Assembly (NCBI GenBank): GCA_029204225.1
Contig: CM055095.1
Span: forward strand, 72,775,990 to 72,839,989
Length of the DNA stretch: 64,000 nt
Direction: 5' to 3'
Source of the DNA: Diphasiastrum complanatum
Lineage: Eukaryota > Streptophyta > Lycopodiopsida > Lycopodiales > Lycopodiaceae
A model generated the notes under the pieces. It searched no databases. It saw only the letters and a list, made by a program, of their open reading frames with translations, and was not told the origin of the DNA. How positions within the stretch are numbered: the stretch's first letter is position 1; every line of letters starts with the position of its first letter. The position numbers and the translations under genes were made by a program. Shown piece after piece: positions 1-11,017 of this stretch.

Positions 1-642
1 GCATTTCCCCATATAGAAAGGACAAACAATATCGAAATTGAGCTGCAAATGGTCTCGTGGGTTTGTGTCGAGCCTACAAACCTGTGGACACCTCCCGTCC
101 AAAGTTCTGAATGTTTGTTACTGAATCCGACCAATTTCTGGCTCGACGGGCCTAGAATCCCAGCACTACGTTTAGGGTTTAGGGTTCGGACGCACGTTCC
201 GCTGTGAGTACTGAACCATTTGGAGTCCAATATAGTGTTTTAGATTTGTATCAACGTGCAGCACAGGACGAAACAAAGGGTCTGAAAAATGGACTTTGTT
301 CGGCAAAACTGGACCAGTTCTCAAGAATGTTGAAAAAAAATCCATTTAGTGGCATTCCCCTTGACAAAAAGAGCGTTTTTTAAGAAACTATTAAATTAGC
401 AATGATCGACTTATATAGTGCTTTCTTATTTCGACGGCACCACGTGTGCTTAGTTCTAGAATTATCGGGCCGTCTTTCTTTTACGAGCCCTTTGAGTGCT
501 TTTAAGCAACTTTATCTTTGTACTTACTAATTAGTTGGATATACAGTCTGTGGAGAGCAATTATGTTGTCTTGTCTTGTTGCACTTGATGTTGTGATGTG
601 GTGATTGATCTGGTCAGGTGTTTAAACTGTGTTTTCTTAACT
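1..642 (+). repeat. Probable 5' LTR of C1 (left edge not in view)
   Basis: This stretch lies directly upstream of the C1 PBS, where a 5' LTR must end. It has no coding content. Two TTTAGGG units occur at 171-184 and a TATA-like motif near 411-418. Because C1 has lost its 3' end, there is no second LTR copy to define the left boundary, so the early bases could be flanking DNA. Confidence 0.5.
411..418 (+). promoter_or_regulatory. Candidate TATA box of the C1 LTR
   Basis: TTATATAG lies about 225 bases before the PBS, a plausible place for an LTR core promoter. The call rests on motif and position only. Confidence 0.3.
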
Positions 643-656
643 TGGTATCAGAGCCC
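643..656 (+). other. C1 primer-binding site (initiator Met tRNA type)
   Basis: TGGTATCAGAGCCC matches the complement of the 3' end of plant initiator-Met tRNA, the usual minus-strand primer of plant copia elements. It marks the end of the 5' LTR and the start of the internal region. Confidence 0.9.
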
Positions 657-1922
657 TTGGTGGCAAGAATCATCGGACAAGAACAGAGAGCTGCGAATTC
701 ACGACGGTTTGTTGGCTAGGAAGCACAAAACCGAGTCTATGGAGATTCGTGGAATAGCTCAAAACTGTAAGAAGATTTAGAGGCAGGAGATTGTTGGCTG
801 AATCAGAGGGCAAGCAAAGAGTGAAGCTGGAAATTCTTCTGAAGGGTTGCTTGGCATTTGTGATTGGTTTGAATCCAATCGAACACCGTTTGAAGAACGG
901 TTTGGAGCAAAATATTGCTTGCTGAAGGGCGACCTTAGAGGGATAGATAGCTGCTCAGATAGATTCTCAGGAAAAAGCCCAAAAATATCCTCTTCTTTGA
1001 CAGTTGGGATTTCAAGAAGGAAAAAAACTTTTTTCTCTCAATACAAAACTGTTTTTGAAGCTGTGAAGCGCCAGAAGTGGGCGCCTTGCTACTATTATGG
1101 TTGTGTGGAGAGGCCGTGGGCGGCCGTGGATCAGCTAGTGTGCAGGAGTGGAGCAATCTCAAATTTTCACAGTTTGGATACAAAGGCTTGGAGCTGCCAT
1201 CGCAGAGGGAGGGTGAAGAGAGTCGTGGAGAGCTCGGGACAATCGCGCACGTTGAGTGAGACCAGAGACTCCGTGCTTCGAAGTGCGTAGCGGCTGGAGG
1301 ACAAACCTTCAAGGCACACAAATGCGCAGGATCGTTGGATGGAGGTCCATCGCGATCAACGGATATGATTGAAAGTTTGAAAGACTATACCAGCCGTCGG
1401 ATTAAGACTAATGGTGGAGATGGGCTTTGAAAGGGTCCTGAAGAATTGAAGGGCAAAGGCACCCTTCTTTTCATTAAAAATTTTCAAAGTGGGAAAATTG
1501 TTGGGTCCCAAGTTTTGTGAAGAATGAAGTTTCTTCACACTAAAGAAATAGCTCAAAAACCCAAATTGCCCTTATTTTCACCTCCTTTAGCCTATTTTGG
1601 CCACACGAAAGGCTATAGCCTCCAAACGAAGGGCACCCTGACTGTACCTGCAAGTACGGTATGCCAAAACAGAGTGATTGCCACAGAGAAAGTGTTTGGA
1701 ACGCGCCAGAAGTGATTTCACCACTCCACTGGGCAGGTAGCTGGGAGTTGGTGACGAGAAGCATTTCGGAAAGCGACACCAGTTTGGCTTTCAATTTGGC
1801 GAAAGAGCGGTGGGTGGCGTGGTAAGCCAAAAATTACAGGTCATTATTTGTGATTCCTGACATCATGGTTGGCTTAGGCATACACTTTATAGCCTACAGG
1901 TGGAGTTTCAAGCAGTTTGGAG
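657..1922 (+). other. C1 untranslated leader
   Basis: About 1.27 kb lies between the PBS and the gag start. Short open frames occur on both strands (for example 847-1290 plus), but none resembles a known protein and none is shared with the other copia elements here. I treat it as leader sequence, which would normally carry packaging signals. Confidence 0.6.
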
Positions 1923-2807
1923 ATGGCAAACATCAATGAGGCAATTTTGGACGATGCAAGCAAACTTGATGGGGCTTCTAACTACAACATCTGGAAATTC
2001 AAAATGAAGAGCATTGTGATGGAAAAAGAGTTATGGGAGATCGTGGCAGGTATTGAAATCCGGCCAAATACCACTCCAGTTGACATGAGGGCCTTTGATA
2101 AAAAGGCACAGAGAGCATTGTCCTTAATCAATCTTTCAGTGAAAGACCATGTAATCACTCATATAAGTGATGCCACGACGGCTAGGGGAGCTTGGGAAGC
2201 TCTTAGAATGCAATTTCAAACTTGCAATCCATCTCGGGCCATGTTCTTTAAGTCGAGATTGAACGCAGTAAGGATGGAAGAAAGTGAATCAGTGGGATCT
2301 TTCTTCACCAGGATAAAGGAGATTAGAGATCAACTTGTGGCGATTGGAGAACCAATCAGGAATGTTGAATTGGTACATACCACAATGAGCGGTGTCTCGG
2401 AAGGGCTACAGATGTTTGTGAGCGGCATTACTTTGAGGGAGAGGTTGCCTACTTTTGAGGACTTCCACGGAATCATGTTGCAAGAAGAGCAGCGTCGCAA
2501 AGTAGTGAAGTCAAGGCAAACCCCACAGGAGGATCAAGCCTTGCTTGCTAAAGGCAAGCAGAAAGGATGGAAAAGGATTTCCAAGAAATCCAAGAATGAT
2601 GATGACGAGGGAGAGTCATCATCAAAAGGGAAAAAGAAGAAGAAAGACAAATGTTACTATTGCCACAAACCGGGTCATTGGGCACGTGAATGTTACAAGA
2701 AGAAAGCGGACATAAAGGCGAGAAAAGTGACTCAACAAGGCAACATTGCCGAAGATGATGGAGAAAATGATGAGACAAGTGTCTTCTCATCGGCATTGGC
2801 AACCTAG
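1923..2807 (+). CDS. gag: C1 Gag (nucleocapsid) protein
   Basis: A 294-aa Gag starting at the ATG at 1923; the frame is open to a TTG at 1917, but ATG is preferred. The N-terminal part has the copia Gag pattern (NYNIWKFKMKSIV near residue 20, followed by the helical capsid region). A Lys-rich stretch precedes a CCHC zinc knuckle, CYYCHKPGHWAREC, near residues 244-257. It would form the cytoplasmic virus-like particle. The TAG at 2805 ends the frame, but the same frame continues directly into the protease, so in the ancestor this was one gag-pol frame. The TAG could be a readthrough codon; a CAG to TAG nonsense mutation is more likely because a second stop follows in pol. Confidence 0.9.
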   Translation: MANINEAILDDASKLDGASNYNIWKFKMKSIVMEKELWEIVAGIEIRPNTTPVDMRAFDKKAQRALSLINLSVKDHVITHISDATTARGAWEALRMQFQTCNPSRAMFFKSRLNAVRMEESESVGSFFTRIKEIRDQLVAIGEPIRNVELVHTTMSGVSEGLQMFVSGITLRERLPTFEDFHGIMLQEEQRRKVVKSRQTPQEDQALLAKGKQKGWKRISKKSKNDDDEGESSSKGKKKKKDKCYYCHKPGHWARECYKKKADIKARKVTQQGNIAEDDGENDETSVFSSALAT

Positions 2808-3401
2808 GTTGATGATGGTGCCAGATGGTTCATAGATTCAGGCGCCACAAGGCATATGACCGGGAAACGTGATTGGTTTGAGAAATTCTCACCAATACAT
2901 GATGGGGATAAGGTCACTCAAGCCAATGAGGAGGAATGCCAAATACAGGGTGTGGGCAATGTACCTGTGCAGTTTCTTGGTGGTAAAATCAAGAACATCC
3001 CTAATGTGCTTTATGTTCCTGGACTCAAAAAGAGTTTGCTTTCTGTTGGTGTGGCAAATCAACATCTTAAAGTTGAATTTGTCAAGGATGGATGCCTTAT
3101 GAGGGACATGAACCACAATCATAAAGTGGTGGTGAAAGGTTATAGAGATAGTAACTGTGGCCTTTATAAATTGGATGCTGCAAAACCAGGAGAATATGGT
3201 TTGGCTATCTCAACAGCATCTCAATCTGAGTTGTGGCACAAAAGACTTGGTCATTTGAACTATGGGAGCTTGAGATTGATGGCAAAGCTGAAGATGGTAA
3301 TAGGGTTACCGGCATTGCAGGATGATCATCATACAATATGTGAAGGATGCGTCATGGGAAAGCATCACAGGGAGACATTCAAGAAAGGTGGAGCTGCATG
3401 A
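2808..3401 (+). pseudogene. pol: C1 protease and pre-integrase segment, ended by TGA
   Basis: Continues the gag frame. The aspartic protease active site FIDSGATRHMT lies at about 2829-2861. The pre-integrase motif LWHKRLGHLN is near 3232-3261 and is followed by the CxxC (CEGC) of the integrase zinc-binding domain. The segment ends at TGA 3399-3401, just before the integrase core; the same frame continues beyond it, so this is a point nonsense mutation (CGA to TGA would explain it). Confidence 0.9.
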
Positions 3402-5534
3402 GCTAAGAAACCTCTGGAACTCATTCACAGCGACCTGTGCGGCCCAATGAAGACCATGTCATTGGGGAAAGTATATTATTTTATGACTTTTATAGATGAT
3501 TACTCTAGGAGGACATGGATTTATTTCTTGAAGAAGAAATCTGACGCTTTTGCTCGTTTCAAGGAGTTCAAGACTTTGGTAGAGAACCAACTGGATGCAC
3601 GTACCAAAGTGCTAAAATCTGATAGAGGGGGCGAATACAAACCTGATGATTTTGAGGACTTTAGCAAGGAACACGACATCAAAAGACAATTCACACAATC
3701 ACACACGCCGCATAGTAATGGTGTAGCTGAAAGGAAAAACAAGACTATTATGGAGAGTGCACGCTCCATGATGAAGCAAATGGGCTTGACCAATTCACTT
3801 TGGTCGGAAGCGTGCAATGCGGCAACGTTTTTGCAAAATAGGAGCCCTATAGTTGCGGTTCCAAATGTGACTCCCGAAGAAGCATTTATAGGAATAAAGC
3901 CAAAAATTGGCAAGTTTTGTGTCATTGGATGTAAAGCCTATGTACATGTGCCAAAGGAGGAGCGAAAGAAACTTGATGCCAAAGCAATCAAGTGTATCTT
4001 TGTCAGTTATGACGAGAGGACAAAGGCATACAGGTGTTTTGATCATGTAATAAACAAGATTCACATTAGCAAGGATGTAATCTTTGATTTGACTCATAGG
4101 TATGAAGATGAAGACCATGCAAGTGGTGAAAGCATCAAAAGACTTCCCACAATTTTGGAAGAAGAAGATGATGAAGACACTCCACAAGATGATGCACATG
4201 AAGATGAGAGTCGAGAGGGCGAGTATGAAAGGACACCACCTATTCAAGAGCCTAGAGGAGCAATAAAGGAGAAACCGGTTGAAAGTAAGAGACATTACTT
4301 GGACACTCCTTGGGATACATACTCTCCACGTAGTCCATCACCTGAATCTAAGATTCCAAAATGGTATGAGAAGATCATGAAGGACGCAAAGCTAAATCAA
4401 CCAGGATCTAGCACACAAGGAGAAGTGAGAAGATCAACGCGGGAAAGGAAGTCTCCCGATCATTATCATGTGAACTATGCCCTAATGAGTGACATCTTGA
4501 AGTGTCGAGAGCCATCAACCTTTGATGAGGCAAAAGATCACAAAGAGTGGCAAAGAGAAATGGAAGAGGAGATGGAATCCATCCACAGGCATGATACATG
4601 GGAGTTGGTTGATCTACCACTTGGAAAGAAACCCATTGGCAACAAATGGATGTTTAGAACAAAATTTCATGCGGATGGCACGATAGCAAAGCATAAGGCA
4701 CGCCTAGTAATGGAGGGTTATGAGCAAAGCAAAGGAATTGACTATGAAGAGACATTTGCTCCAGTGGCTAAGTGGACTAAGCTACGTCTTATCATTGCCC
4801 TAGCATCTCATTTTGGGTGGAAGATCCATCAAATAGATGTGAAGTTCGCATTTTTGAATGGTGACTTAGAGGAAGAAGTTTACATGGTCCAACTGCAGGG
4901 CTTCATGGAAAAAGGGCAAGAACATAAGGTATGTAAACTACACAAAGCACTTTATGGCCTTAAGCAAGCGCCACACGCATGGTGTGGATGCATTGACAAT
5001 TACTTTCTTTCTCATGGGTTTGTAAGAACAAATTCAGATCCAAATCTTTATGTTCTTATAAACGATGATAGCATTGACCTGATTGTACTTTATGTTGATG
5101 ATATCATTATCACAGGCAATGATGAGAATCTCACTCTTTCTATCAAAGCCAACTTATGCAAGCAGTTTGAGATGATAGATTTAGATCTTATGCACTACTA
5201 CTTGGGTGTCGAAGTATGGCAAACTGGAAGTGATATCAGGTTATGTCAAAACAAGTATGTGGGCGAGATATTGGAGAGATTTCACATGACAAAGTGCAAA
5301 CATTCCATCACCCCTTGCGAAGCTGGTAAGAAATTATCTCGTACTGATGATAGTGCACATGTTGACGCTACTCTATTTCGTCAACTAGTTGGGAGTTTCA
5401 TATATCTTACGACTACATGTCTTGATATCTGCTATGCTGTAAGTTTGATTAGTCAATTCATGTCATCACCCACTATGGACCATTGGAAAGCTGCAAAAAG
5501 GATTTTGAGGTATGTGGAAGGTACACCTAACCTT
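3402..5534 (+). pseudogene. pol: C1 integrase core, reverse transcriptase and RNase H start, cut by C2
   Basis: Integrase core residues are visible: HSDLCGP near 3423, LKSDRGGEY near 3613 and NGVAERKN near 3718 (D, D, E). The RT follows with the KARLV and ETFAPVAK motifs near 4695-4770 and the catalytic YVDD at 5091-5102. The RNase H entry region (LRYVEGTPNL) is reached at the C2 insertion, which supplies an artificial TGA at 5538-5540. Apart from the insertion, this part is open. It would integrate cDNA and copy RNA to DNA inside the particle. Confidence 0.93.
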
Positions 5535-6147
5535 TGCTGAATTCACACATGTGGGATGCCCTACACATGTATTTTTGATCTCCTAAGCACAATAACACCA
5601 TAAAGATCAGACTAGCATTAGTTATCAATAGGAAAGCTGATCATACAAGCAATATTATTGTGTTACAAGCAAGATCTGTCAACAAAACATAAGACAAAGC
5701 ATCATACATGCCTCTACTCGACTAGAGAGAGAAAATAGAAAGTACAAAACTCGTGGAGAGAGAGAGGGCACAAAGAGCTTGTCTCCAAATTTGCATTACA
5801 CACAAATTTCATCATTTTCTCAATGAGAGTACATCACATATATATAGATCCATGGACTCTTCTCCTACTTGAAGTTGAATTGGAGTTGTGGATCCACCTC
5901 TCAAGCTATCTAGACTTATCCAAGCCACCTCACTATGTCTAATTGTGCCACATAGTCTTTTCATGCATTAAATGTGGCATGTAAAGTACAAATGGCAATT
6001 CCTACGGTAGCTCGAGTTTCTACTTCTACCTACCTTGATTATTTTATTCTAAGATGGGTCTTTACTAAGCCAAAAGAGCTCAATTCATCTTTGGCATTTT
6101 TAGGACCCATACTCACAACACTAGATAGATTTTTCAATATTTTGACA
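5535..6147 (-). repeat. C2 3' LTR (left copy)
   Basis: 613 bp, matching 10172-10784 along its whole length. Read in element orientation it starts TGTCAAAATATTG and ends in CA next to the target duplication ACCTT. The inner edge meets a short purine tract (AGGAG on the minus strand, plus positions 6148-6152). Confidence 0.96.
5838..5847 (-). promoter_or_regulatory. Candidate TATA box in the C2 LTR
   Basis: A TATATATA motif lies about 300 bases into the 613-bp LTR in element orientation, the same relative place as the TATA motifs of C5 and C8. The other LTR has it at 10475-10484. Confidence 0.5.
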
Positions 6148-6162
6148 CTCCTAAAAATGTAT

Positions 6163-7011
6163 CTAATGTGGATCAAGCATTGATCTTGAGATAAGACCAA
6201 GAATAGAACTATGCCTTGAGAAGGCACTTTTGCAAAGTGGCTTTGTGAGAAGATCAGCAATACACGAAGATGTGTCGACATGTTCTAAGTTGATTTCACC
6301 TCCAATGAGCTTTTCCCTTACAAAATGGTGTGCCACTTCCATATGCTTGCTTCTTGCATGAAAAATAGGATTGTTTGCAAGAGCTTGTGCCGATATGTTG
6401 TCACATTTGATCAAGGGAAGATCATCCTTTTTTATGCAATTTAGCTCCATGATTAACCTCTTGATCCAAAGCACCTCTTTAGTTGTTGTAGTGAGTGCTT
6501 TGTACTCGGCCTCACAAGATGATAGAGATATGGTATCCTGCTTCTTTGAAAGCCAAGACACAAGATTGCCTCCAAGAAAGATAGTATATGCATTAATGGA
6601 CTTTCGATCCATTTGGTCACTTGCAAAATCGGAATCTGAATAGCCAACAATGGTTAGATCTTCATTCTTGTACAATAAACCATAATCTTGAGTAGAAGAT
6701 ACATATCTTAGAACTCTCTTGGCCATCTTCCAATGTTGGATCTTGGGATCTTGCATAAATTGACTCAATTTGTGCACACAATAGCTCAAATCGGGTCTAG
6801 TGATAGTAAGCCAAATTAAAGAGCCTATAAGACTCCTATAAAGTGTGATGTCCTCGAAGGATCTTTCATCACCTTTAATAGGATCTTTTACATGTTGCTC
6901 CATGGGAGTATCTATGCCTTTACAACTTTGCATATTGAATTTTCTCAACATAGAAAAGACATATCTAGATTGACAAATAAAAGCATAATGAAAATCAATC
7001 TCAAGGCCCAA
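6163..7011 (-). pseudogene. pol: C2 RT C-terminus and RNase H
   Basis: An open 282-aa segment covering the end of RT and all of RNase H. It shows the ERSFEDITLYRSLIGSLI and RPDLSYCVHKLSQF motifs, then RNase H YSDSDFASDQMDRKS, CEAEYKAL, KCDNISAQALA and HARSKHMEVAHHFVRE. It would degrade the RNA template during cDNA synthesis. It is separated from the upstream RT by a degenerate stretch and cannot be expressed as part of a complete Pol. Confidence 0.92.
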
Positions 7012-7250
7012 AATGTAATGGATCTCTCCTAGATCTTGCAGTTTAAATTCTTTTCCTCTTTGGTTTCTTGAACTAGAATAAAAAAACCTCCACTAAGAAT
7101 AATGTCATCTACATAGATTAGGAGAATGACAATATTACTACCATCAAATTTTAACTACATAGAAGGATCATAGTCACTAAGCACAAATCCTAATGAAAGT
7201 AGAAAGTTGTTGAGTCTTGAATACCATGATCTAGGTGCTTGTTTTAAGCC
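7012..7250 (-). pseudogene. pol: C2 decayed middle of RT, including YVDD
   Basis: Read on the minus strand, this continues the RT after [13 protein letters not shown]-type sequence. A TAA replaces the Tyr codon just before GLKQ. The catalytic YVDD is still visible near 7108-7119 and is followed at once by a deletion and frameshift that remove the sequence between YVDDIILSGG and the next conserved block. Confidence 0.85.
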
Positions 7251-8705
7251 TTAAAGACTTCTAAATAGCAAACACACCTTAGATTTATCCTTGATAAATC
7301 CTTGAGGCTGTTCCATGTATATCTCCTCCTCAAGATAGCCATTCAAAAAAGCGTTGGAGACATCAAGTTGAAACAGTTTCCACTTAAAAAATAAGGCAAG
7401 AGAGACTATGATTCTTATTGTCACCATCTTTGCTACAGGAGCAAAGGTTTCTTCATAGTCAAGGCCATATATTTGTGCAAAGCCTTTAGCACACAATCTT
7501 GCCTTGTACTTGTTGATGGAGCCATCATGATTGTACTTGATCTTGAACACCCACTTGCATCCAATGATATGCATGTAAGGTGGTGGATCCACTAGCTCCC
7601 ATGTGTGGTTGGTGATCAAGGCATCATATTCAATCTTCATGGCCTCATACCACTCCTTGGTATTGAGGGCTTCTTGAACATCTTTGGGCTCCTCATGAGA
7701 AACAAAATAAGCATAAGTGGAATCAAGATCCATTTGTTTTCCTTTGTCATCATAAGTGAGCCTCTTGGGCTCGGATCTCTCCCTCATGGATCTTCTAGGA
7801 GTGAAAATCCGAGGACTTCCATCTTCAAATCTTGAATCCTCCATATGTTGATTGTCTTCAATATCAATAGGTGATAGATTTTGAGGTTGCTTGATCTCGG
7901 CCCCTCCAAGATTGGACTTTTCTTCTTCATGAAAAACTCCATCTCTACTATCAATTACTTTAGAGGTAGAGAGCATGTAGATTCGATAGGCTTTCTTGTT
8001 GGATGAATATCCAACCATTACTCCTTTGCTTGCACAAGGATCATCCTTCTTTCTCGTTTCCAAGGGAATATGGACAAAGCATATGCATCCAAATACTCTA
8101 AGGTGTTCAACCTTAGGTTTCTTCAAATAGAGTGCTTCATATGGTGACTTTCCTCCAAGAGCAACATGAGGGAGTCTATTGCAAAGATAGTTTGAACAAT
8201 TGATAGCCTCACTCCAAAAGTCTTTTGGCAAAGATGCCTCAATTCTGATGGTTTTGGCACATTCACACAGTGTTCTATTCTTTCTTTCAGCCACCCAATT
8301 TTGAGATGGTGTATATGCACAAAAAAACTCCCTTTTAATGCTTTCAAGCTCACAATAATCATGACATTTATTGGAAGTGTACTCACCACCTCCATCACTT
8401 CTAAGAATCTTGATTTTGTAAGAAAATTGCTTTTCAACTAGAGCTTTGAACTTTAGGAAATAGTCAAACACCATAGATTTTGAAGCTAGAAGATATACCC
8501 AAGTAAATCTAGTGAAATCATCAATGAAAGTTACAAAGCAAGTAGCACCACCCTTGCTCTTTGAAGATGAGAAGTGCACATCCGAGTGTATGAGCTCCAA
8601 TGGATGTGAAGTCTTGATAGATGATTTTGAAAAAGGCTTCTTATGAGACTTAGATATGGCACAAGCCTCACATGGCTTGAAATTCTTGGAGATAAGATTA
8701 GGCAA
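7251..8705 (-). pseudogene. pol: C2 integrase and N-terminal RT
   Basis: An open 484-aa stretch. It begins in the integrase zinc-binding region (CEACAISKSHK). The core shows HSDVHFSS, FIDDFTRFTW, LRSDGGGEYTS and VAERKNRTLCE with the D, D, E residues, then FGCICFVHIP. The integrase-RT linker leads to TWELVDPP, GCKWVFKIK, KARLCAKGFAQ and EETFAPVAK of RT, then EEEIYMEQPQGF. It ends at the TAA noted in the next segment. Confidence 0.92.
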
Positions 8706-8846
8706 GCCAATAGCTTTGGCTTTTTTTTGACCATGGACACCATAGAATTATAGTTAGGATGACCCAACCTTCTATGCCATAGTTCTTCCAAAGACATATG
8801 AGTAGCAAAAGCACTATCACAAGAGTTAGTATACTTTTTGACAGTC
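8706..8846 (-). pseudogene. pol: C2 pre-integrase motif, frameshifted
   Basis: ELWHRRLGHPNYNSM is readable on the minus strand near 8745-8790, in a different frame from both the upstream gag and the downstream integrase. A T7 run on the plus strand (A7 in the element) near 8720-8727 marks the second frame change. Nothing corresponding to the zinc knuckle or the protease DSGA motif lies between gag and this motif, so both domains were deleted. Confidence 0.85.
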
Positions 8847-9441
8847 TCTCCATTTTCAAGAGTTTATACTCTTGTCTTGATTCTTCAGAAATGAGCACAC
8901 TTTGGAGTGCTTCCAAACTTGGTAGCTCCTCCTTAATGGCATAACTCTGAACAAGGTTGTCATATTTCTCCTTTAACCCATTAAGTATGACTTGAACAAG
9001 TTCATTTTGGTTGATGGAGTCTCCTATGCATGACAATTCTCTATGGAGGTCTTTAACTGTCATTACATAAGCTGAAGCACATTCATCACTTCTCTGTACA
9101 CTTTGAAAAATTTGGTCTCTTAGTGTTAGAAGTCTAGAAGTATTTTTGGCCTCATAGATAGACTTGAGAGTATCCCAAGCATCTTTGGCATTAGTACAAG
9201 CACCAATTTCTCTTAAGATGTCATTTGAGACATTCATCTTAATATAATGTAGAGCCATCCTGGCTCTCTTTTTGTACTTTGGAATTTCTTGAGGAATTTG
9301 TGGTTCTTCTTCAATGCCAAGTACAATATCTGTCACATCTTGTAGTATTAAGACAGATTCCATTCTAACCTTCCAAATTGAGTAATTGGAGGTTGACAAT
9401 CTTTCACTTGCTTCTAATAGAAAGACACCCATTGAAGTCAT
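8847..9441 (-). pseudogene. gag: C2 Gag, C-terminally truncated
   Basis: Starts at the minus-strand ATG whose complement is 9439-9441 (MTSMGVFLLEASERL), which aligns with the Gag starts of C3 and C5. The helical capsid portion is complete (NYSIWKVRMESVL, RARMALHYIKMNVSND, ELVQVILNGLKEKYDNLVQ). The frame then runs out of homology near 8847, where the nucleocapsid zinc knuckle should follow. The element can no longer make a normal Gag. Confidence 0.88.
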
Positions 9442-10160
9442 AAAGAATGATGGAAATAAAAAAAGATGGATGAAAGCATTGCTTTTCTTCTCACTATAGG
9501 AACCAATCAAGGGTACAGAACCAAATCCTATGTAAGACAGCAAAAAACTGTGAGATAGATCTCACTAGCTTGACAATCTCTCTAAAACAAGATTTGAATC
9601 ATCAAAAAAGATGAAGTATGGCAAAAGTTATGGTTCTCTGAATTTCACACGTGTGAAATATTCCAAAAATGTCAAATTGACTCAAATACAATCTATTTGT
9701 ATAAAACAATTTGCCTAGAACCTATAAGTTTTGTCTAAATCACATATAGATGAGATTGTGTAGCTTTTGGATGATTTTTGTGATCAAGCAATAAATGACA
9801 TGTACACACAATTTGTCACAGGTCTAGGCGCCCTACCTACGACTCTTCAAAAGCTTATAACTTTTGATTGGCTTATCCAATTGTCATGATTCAAATTGCA
9901 TCAGATTCTACACATTTTTAGTTTTCTAGTGGGCTAATTTGCTTGAAATTTGGATCTGAGGTAAAATGGGCAGATTTCACATGTGCCAGCACCTGAAATT
10001 CCGTACAGTACCTGATATGGCCCATTCAATGTGGTTTGTAGCTCAGAATCACAAGAAAACTGCAAACTAGCTAGAAGGTAGAATCTAGACAATTCCTAGC
10101 TTGAAATCTGATCAGATCTGCAAACTTTTTGATTAGATTTGCTTGTAAAACTTAGGTAGG
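9442..10160 (-). other. C2 untranslated leader
   Basis: About 720 bp between the PBS and gag, with no supported gene. It contains a perfect 14-bp palindrome, TTCACACGTGTGAA, at 9644-9657, which recurs in the LTRs of C3 and C5. Confidence 0.7.
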
Positions 10161-10171
10161 CTCTGATACCA
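10161..10171 (-). other. C2 primer-binding site
   Basis: The minus strand reads TGGTATCAGAG immediately inside the right LTR. This is the initiator-Met tRNA complement, and it fixes the 5' LTR as the right copy. Confidence 0.92.
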
Positions 10172-10784
10172 TGCTGAATTTACACGTGTGGGATGCCCTA
10201 CACATGTATTTTTGATCTTCTAAGCACAATAACACCATAAAGATCAGACTAGCATTGGTTGTCAATAGGAAAGCTGATCATACAAGCAGTATTATTGTGT
10301 TACAAGCAAGATCTGTCAACAAAACATAAGACAAAACATCATAAATGCCTCTACTCGACTAGAGAGAGAAAATAGAAAGTACAAAACTCGTGGAGAGAGA
10401 GAGGGCACAAAGAGCTTGTCTCCAAATTTGCATCACACACAAATTTCATCATTTTCTCAATGAGAGTACATCACATATATATAGATCCATGGACTCTTCT
10501 CCTACTTGAAGTTGAATTGGAGTTGTGGATCCACCTCTCAAGCTATCTAGACTTATCCAAGCCACCTCACTATGTCTAATTGTGCCACATAGTCTTTTCA
10601 TGCATTAAATGTGGCATGTAAAGTACAAATGGCAATTCCTATGGTAGCTCGAGTTTCTACTTCTACCTACCTTGAATATTTTATTCTAAGATGGGTCTTT
10701 ACTAAGCCAAAAGAGCTCAATTCATCTTTGGCATTTTTAGGACCCATACTCACAACATTAGATAAATTTTTCAATATTTTGACA
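10172..10784 (-). repeat. C2 5' LTR (right copy)
   Basis: 613 bp, paired with 5535-6147. I count about 13 single-base differences between the copies, mostly transitions, including two at CpG sites. The copy is followed by the target duplication ACCTT at 10785-10789. Confidence 0.96.
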
Positions 10785-10911
10785 ACCTTGGCCTAATCTA
10801 CAAAAGACAAAGTGTTTTACCTAAGTTGCAAGGCTATGTTGATGCTGATTGGGCAGGAAGTATAGATGATAGAAAGTCAACAACAGGTTATGCCTTCAAT
10901 TTTGGTTTAGC
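10785..10911 (+). pseudogene. pol: C1 RNase H fragment resuming after C2
   Basis: Read on the plus strand, this gives the copia RNase H motif YVDADWAGSIDDRKSTTGYAF, in the place expected after the point where C1 was cut at 5534. Homology is lost at about 10911, so the rest of RNase H, the polypurine tract and the 3' LTR of C1 are absent. Confidence 0.9.
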
Positions 10912-11017
10912 CAAAATCTTGGGTGGCGGCCGATGGTTTGGGTGGACGTCCAATGATCGCACAAATATGGTGCGGATTTAGGATTAGAGATGTGTGTGTG
11001 TGTGTATGTGTGTGTAC
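10912..11017 (+). other. Flank with short GT run, no gene seen
   Basis: A GC-richer start followed by a TG/TA microsatellite near 10990-11017. No homology recognised. Confidence 0.5.

Larger units (their letters stand above)
5535..10784 (-). mobile_element. C2: Ty1/copia element nested in C1
   Basis: A 5250-bp minus-strand copia with two 613-bp LTRs (5535-6147 and 10172-10784), each TG...CA on the plus strand. They are flanked by the perfect 5-bp duplication ACCTT (5530-5534 and 10785-10789). The PBS adjoins the right LTR at 10161-10171. The LTRs differ at about 13 sites by eye, so it is older than C3 and C5. Coding capacity is broken: the zinc knuckle and protease are missing, there are frameshifts and stops, and part of RT is deleted after YVDD. 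Confidence 0.96.
1..10911 (+). mobile_element. C1: Ty1/copia element, old, split by nested C2
   Basis: A plus-strand copia element whose left LTR reaches or passes the window start. A PBS follows at 643-656, then a leader, gag (1923-2807) and pol (2808-5534). Pol stops in the RNase H region, where C2 (5535-10784) is inserted, and resumes at 10785-10911 before the element is truncated. No 3' LTR is recognised. The gag-pol frame carries in-frame stops at 2805-2807 (TAG) and 3399-3401 (TGA), so it is defective. The order protease, integrase, RT, RNase H is diagnostic of copia. Confidence 0.93.

Noticed and set aside
171-184. Two TTTAGGG units, the plant telomere repeat
   Set aside because: Two units are too few to indicate a telomeric tract.
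643-656. TGGTATCAGAGC-type sequences as tRNA gene parts
   Set aside because: They are primer-binding sites next to LTRs; no cloverleaf can be drawn around them.
847-1290. 147-aa plus-strand frame in the C1 leader, with an overlapping minus-strand frame
   Set aside because: No homology, no conservation in the other copia leaders, and both strands open together by chance.
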